Assembly (NCBI GenBank): GCA_013695075.1
Contig: JACDBE010000020.1
Location: 1 to 8,396 of the forward strand
Reading direction: 5' to 3'
DNA from: Acidimicrobiia bacterium
Lineage (GTDB): Bacteria > Actinomycetota > Acidimicrobiia > Spongiisociales > UBA5794
Length of the DNA: 8,396 nt
The notes under the pieces were generated by a model that worked only from the letters and a program-made list of their open reading frames with translations, had not been told where the DNA came from and did not search any database. Position numbers and translations under genes: made by a program. This document shows, piece by piece, positions 5,465 to 8,396 of this stretch (positions are counted from its first letter, which is position 1; each line of letters opens with the position of its first letter).

Positions 5465-6606
5465 AGCTTCATCTGGCTGGCGATGATGTTCTTCTGGATA
5501 TCGGAGGTACCCGAGTAGATGCGACTAGCCAGAGCGTCGCGCACCTCGCGCTCGATCTGGCTCTCCGACATGTACCCGTACGCCCCGTGCACCGCCATGG
5601 CGTCGAGGCTGGACTGCACCCATGACTCCGACAGCACCAGCTTGACCATCGAGGCGTCGATGGCCTTGCCCCCGCCCCGGTCCCACTCCCAACCCAACCG
5701 GTACATCAGCAACCGGGCGGACTCCAGCCGCACCTTCATGTCGACCAACCGGTGCGACACCGCCTGGAACTTGCCGATGGTCTGGCCGAACTGCTTGCGC
5801 TGCCTGGCGTAGGCGACGGCCTCCTCCAGCTGGCGCTCCATGGTGCCCACGGTGTGCGCCAGGATGGCTCCCCGCTCGTGTTCGATGGAGTGGTTGAACA
5901 CCATCATCCCCGAGCCCCTCTTGGCCAGCATGCTCTCGGCGGGGAGTCGGCAATCCTCAAAGATCAGCTCGCTCATCGGTGAGGTGCGGATCCCCATCTT
6001 GTGGAACGGTTTGCCAACAGTCAGACCCGGGGTGTCCCGGTCGACGATGAACGCCGTCAACCCCAGCCAACCCTTCGACCGGTCGACGCTGACGAACACC
6101 ACAAACACGTCGGCGACGGGAGCGTTGGTGATGAACGTCTTGGACCCGTTGAGGACCCACCCGTCGCCGTCCTCGGTGGCGGTGGTGGCCAGGCTGTAGG
6201 CGTCCGACCCCGAACCGGGCTCGGTCATGCCCTGCACCGCGATCAGCGAACCGTCGATCATCCCCCGCAAGTAACGGTCCTTCTGCTCGGGGGTGCCGAA
6301 GCGAGCGATGGGGGTGGCCCCCGACCACAGGTGGGCGCCCAGCGAGAAGATCAGCCCGTTGTCCCGGCACCCGTAGCCGAGGGCCTCCATCGCCAGCATG
6401 GTGGTGAGGTAATCGGCGCCCTGGCCGCCGAGCTCGACATCGAAGGGCAGGCCGAGCAGGCCGAAGTCGGCACACTTCTGCCACGCTTCCCGGGAGAACT
6501 CCGAGTCGTGGTCACGTTCGATGAGCCGGCTGTTGAGCTCCTTCTGGGCGAACTCGACCACGGCCTGACGGTAAGCGAGCTGTTCGTCGCTCCAGGAGAA
6601 ATCCAC
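5461..6606 (-). CDS. Acyl-CoA dehydrogenase-fold flavoenzyme, probable L-prolyl-carrier protein dehydrogenase (PltE/RedW/CloN3-like)
   Basis: The 381-residue protein has the full acyl-CoA dehydrogenase fold: the N-terminal helical domain starts DFSWSDEQ, FGLLGLPFDVELGGQG lies at 48-63, the flavin-side motif MTEPGSGSD at 127-135, and the C-terminal YGYMSESQIEREVRDA and YSGTSDIQ at 343-371. The Glu usual in the last motif is Ser (S365). A Glu at 244 (EHERGA) instead occupies the isovaleryl-CoA-dehydrogenase-type position, as I recall for CloN3/PltE. The stretch MERQLEEA...RKQFGQTIG...QAVSHR...RLESARLL closely follows PltE. The expected reaction is FAD-dependent two-step oxidation of prolyl-S-carrier protein to pyrrolyl-2-carboxyl-S-carrier protein. 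I chose the GTG at 6606, preceded by a G-rich stretch, because it starts at the family N-terminus; an upstream ATG at 6720 adds an Arg-rich extension without family features. A generic acyl-CoA dehydrogenase role is the alternative. Confidence 0.85.
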   Translation of the reverse strand: MDFSWSDEQLAYRQAVVEFAQKELNSRLIERDHDSEFSREAWQKCADFGLLGLPFDVELGGQGADYLTTMLAMEALGYGCRDNGLIFSLGAHLWSGATPIARFGTPEQKDRYLRGMIDGSLIAVQGMTEPGSGSDAYSLATTATEDGDGWVLNGSKTFITNAPVADVFVVFVSVDRSKGWLGLTAFIVDRDTPGLTVGKPFHKMGIRTSPMSELIFEDCRLPAESMLAKRGSGMMVFNHSIEHERGAILAHTVGTMERQLEEAVAYARQRKQFGQTIGKFQAVSHRLVDMKVRLESARLLMYRLGWEWDRGGGKAIDASMVKLVLSESWVQSSLDAMAVHGAYGYMSESQIEREVRDALASRIYSGTSDIQKNIIASQMKL

Positions 6607-6636
6607 GTTGCCCCCACACTCGACCGGTATGTGTCT

Positions 6637-6656
6637 GTCCGGAACCGTGCCCGGAC
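6637..6656. other. Inverted repeat upstream of the dehydrogenase gene
   Basis: GTCCGG and CCGGAC form a perfect 6-bp stem around 8 bases, centred about 40 bases upstream of the GTG start. It could be an operator or a leader hairpin. No convincing -35/-10 pair is visible in the 152-bp gap, and in GC-rich DNA such a repeat may arise by chance. Confidence 0.25.
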
Positions 6657-6725
6657 CGCGCCGATGCCATCGACGGACCCCGGCGCGTGAGCGCACTCTA
6701 TCAGCGGCGGGTGGGGCCATCGTTT

Positions 6726-6751
6726 GCCGGTGGGTGCCCGCTGCGACCGGC
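6726..6751 (-). terminator. Weak hairpin after the beta-helix gene
   Basis: GCCGGT and ACCGGC pair around a 14-base loop, starting 7 bases past the TAA at 6759-6761 on the minus strand. There is no U-tract. It is a weak terminator candidate, so read-through into the dehydrogenase and ligase genes remains possible. Confidence 0.25.
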
Positions 6752-6758
6752 AGCTCCT

Positions 6759-8396
6759 TTAGGCGAAGGGGTCGACGGTGGCGACGCTGCCATCGCCGTT
6801 GAGCTGCCAGGCCTCGGTGCCGTTCTGGCCACGCACCACTGACTCGGGGTGCATCGACTCCACCGTGATGTCCTCCGGTTCCAGCCCGCAGTCGACGAAC
6901 TCGTATATCGAGAAGTGGCCGGGGCCCTCACCAAGGATCACCTCGGAGAAGTCGCAGTCGACGAAGCGGATGGGGGCCAGGGCGTTCTGGGCGTGGGGGG
7001 TGGTGCGCAGCACCCCGCCGTCGGTGGTCACCCCCTGCCACAGCTGCATGGCGGTGGCGCCATCGGCGGTGGAGGTACCCGCCGCCGAGGACAGCACCGG
7101 CAGATCGACCCCCTCCTTCACCCCGTTTTCCAACAGCACCAGGTCCTGGTACAGGTAGGCGTTGCGGTAGGCGCCGTGGTGGATGCCCGCCTTCCCGTTG
7201 TAGTAGGCGGTGAAGTCGGAGATGACATGGGGAAGCCTGGTGTTCTGCCACACGAAGATCCCGTTGCCGGCGTTGTTATGGGCGACGTTGTTGGAGAAGG
7301 ACCACAGACCTTCGTCATGGCCCGGCCACAGGAACCCACCGATGTCCTTGCCCCGCCCCTGCACCCCGACGGCGACCGAGTTGACCACCGTCAGGTTCTC
7401 GCCGCCACCCAGTGAGAAGGCGCCGCCACGGTTTCCATCGGTATGCACCAGCGCCGCCACCGTCCCATCCCACAGGATGTCGTTGCTCTCGTTGCCCGGA
7501 TTGTCCCTGGTGGAGGGATCCCACCAGTAGGCCTGCCCGAACACGTCGTAGGCGATGGTGTTGCGGAAGGTGATCCCGTGCGACCCGTGGGGTACAAAGG
7601 CGTGGTTGTCAGCGTTGCGGATCACCACCCCCTCCACCAAGGTGCCGCGGGAGTTGTCGCCGTTCATGTGGATGTGCAGCCCATAGCGCCCGGTCTGGCT
7701 CGCCGCCAGGTCTCGGGCGCCGCTACCCGGGGCGGGGGCCACGTAGCGGATGGCGACGAAGCGCAGGATCTGGGGCTGCGAGGACCGGATGAACACGTGG
7801 GTCTTGCCCGTCTCGGTACCCTCGATGCGCACGTTGCGCGACAGGTTGAGCAGCTCGGTGGCGAAGCCGAGATCGTTGGCCGCGGGAACCTCACCGGGCC
7901 CGGCGACCGGGGCGAAGTCATAGTTTCCCGGCTGGTTGGGCGCCGCCACCACCTCGTCGCCCTCCCAGGCGGCATCCCATTCGTATCCCCAGGGCGTCTT
8001 GTCGGTGCCCTGCAGGTCGAGGGCTCCATCGCCCATCACCCACAGGCCGACGTCGGTTTCCACCGCCTGCATCCCGCCGCCCACCATGGCCGCCTCGTCC
8101 ACCCCGACAAAGCGCAGCAGGTGCTCGACCTCGCCCGACGAAGGGCGCATCACCAGGGTGCCCTCGACGATGACATTGGCCCCCACCTCGATGGTGGTGG
8201 AGACATCGGGATGGAACACCCACACCTCGCCAGCGGGCACGATGAAACCGTCGGGGAACGACTCGTCGCCGCGCAGCACCCGGTCGGCTCGGTTGGGTGG
8301 AATTGCTGGCTGGGGGGTGAACTCGTCGTCGGTCGATGGTCCCCCTTGGGGCACCGGCTGGCGGTCCCGTGCGGGGGCGGCGGTGCCTTCAGGGAC
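6759..8396 (-). CDS. G8-domain / right-handed beta-helix protein, CEMIP/TMEM2-like (5' end outside window)
   Basis: The frame is open from the window edge to TAA at 6759-6761, giving 545 codons. Residues below are counted from an internal GTG at 8354. The first part is a Pro/Thr/Asp-rich linker (about 1-25), typical of what follows an export signal, so the true start with a signal peptide or lipobox is probably beyond 8396. A G8-like segment follows (about 36-115: IVPAGEVWVF...VIVEGTLVMR...GDGALDLQG). The rest is a long parallel beta-helix. Its centre, GRYGLHIHMNGD (222-233), then RNADNHAFVPHGSHGITFRN and AYDVFGQAYWW (268-278), resembles the metazoan hyaluronan-degrading proteins CEMIP and TMEM2 and PKHD1-type helices. 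It is probably secreted or surface-attached and perhaps acts on a polysaccharide; bacterial members are uncharacterised and no catalytic residues are assigned. A 152-bp gap separates it from the dehydrogenase gene. Confidence 0.75.
   Translation of the reverse strand, partial: VPEGTAAPARDRQPVPQGGPSTDDEFTPQPAIPPNRADRVLRGDESFPDGFIVPAGEVWVFHPDVSTTIEVGANVIVEGTLVMRPSSGEVEHLLRFVGVDEAAMVGGGMQAVETDVGLWVMGDGALDLQGTDKTPWGYEWDAAWEGDEVVAAPNQPGNYDFAPVAGPGEVPAANDLGFATELLNLSRNVRIEGTETGKTHVFIRSSQPQILRFVAIRYVAPAPGSGARDLAASQTGRYGLHIHMNGDNSRGTLVEGVVIRNADNHAFVPHGSHGITFRNTIAYDVFGQAYWWDPSTRDNPGNESNDILWDGTVAALVHTDGNRGGAFSLGGGENLTVVNSVAVGVQGRGKDIGGFLWPGHDEGLWSFSNNVAHNNAGNGIFVWQNTRLPHVISDFTAYYNGKAGIHHGAYRNAYLYQDLVLLENGVKEGVDLPVLSSAAGTSTADGATAMQLWQGVTTDGGVLRTTPHAQNALAPIRFVDCDFSEVILGEGPGHFSIYEFVDCGLEPEDITVESMHPESVVRGQNGTEAWQLNGDGSVATVDPFA

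Noticed and set aside
4010..5518. 502-codon open frame on the plus strand opposite the ligase gene
   Set aside because: It is rich in His, Gly, Val and Asp from antisense reading of GC-rich codons, has no domain pattern, and lies opposite a gene with all ANL motifs.
6607..6720. Upstream ATG giving a 38-residue longer dehydrogenase
   Set aside because: The extension is Arg/Gly/Pro-rich and lacks family similarity. The GTG at 6606 starts exactly at the conserved DFSWSDEQ.
6607..6758. Promoter for the dehydrogenase-ligase pair in the 152-bp gap
   Set aside because: A GATAGAGT stretch on the minus strand resembles a -10 box, but no acceptable -35 box lies 16-18 bp upstream, so none is annotated.
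1..8396. CRISPR arrays, tRNA, rRNA, riboswitch or origin repeats
   Set aside because: No regularly spaced repeats beyond the IS end, no cloverleaf or conserved RNA motifs, and no DnaA-box clusters were seen.

Overview
The window is high-GC DNA with strong G/C preference at third codon positions, GTG starts, a DUF222/HNH (13E12-type) gene and a mycobacterial-type LexA box. Together these point to an actinobacterium (Actinomycetota); the order cannot be fixed from this sequence alone.

Layout. (1) Positions 1-2109 hold an IS21-family insertion sequence read on the minus strand (istA then istB, overlapping by ATGA). Its right end is complete, with tandem terminal repeats. Its left end is cut by the window edge within a terminal repeat. 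(2) Positions 2110-2205 look like the 3' tail of a host gene left beside the IS. (3) A promoter with an embedded LexA/SOS-like box at 2257-2285 drives a plus-strand DUF222/HNH nuclease-like gene (2334-3485). It is followed by a small P-loop gene (from 3545) that seems to lose its coding character near 3740. (4) On the minus strand, converging on that remnant, is a tightly coupled gene pair: an acyl-CoA-dehydrogenase-fold flavoenzyme (5461-6606) and a stand-alone adenylation enzyme (3857-5464), overlapping by GTGA. (5) Upstream of the pair and in the same direction is the 3' part of a large G8-domain/right-handed beta-helix protein (6759-8396, start outside the window).

Main biological reading. 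The dehydrogenase resembles the PltE/RedW/CloN3 group. The ligase's pocket residues, read by alignment to GrsA, spell D-L-F-Y-L-A-L-V-C-K, close to the code I recall for the L-prolyl-AMP ligases PltF/RedM/CloN4. The pair therefore probably loads L-proline on a carrier protein and oxidises it to a pyrrole-2-carboxyl thioester, the starter unit of pyrrole natural products. No carrier protein is visible in the window. It must be outside it (most likely upstream, beyond 8396), supplied in trans, or lost at the rearranged-looking junction next to the ligase's 3' end.

The left half (IS21, interrupted gene, SOS-controlled 13E12-type gene, decayed P-loop gene) looks like accessory, rearrangement-prone DNA abutting this biosynthetic segment.
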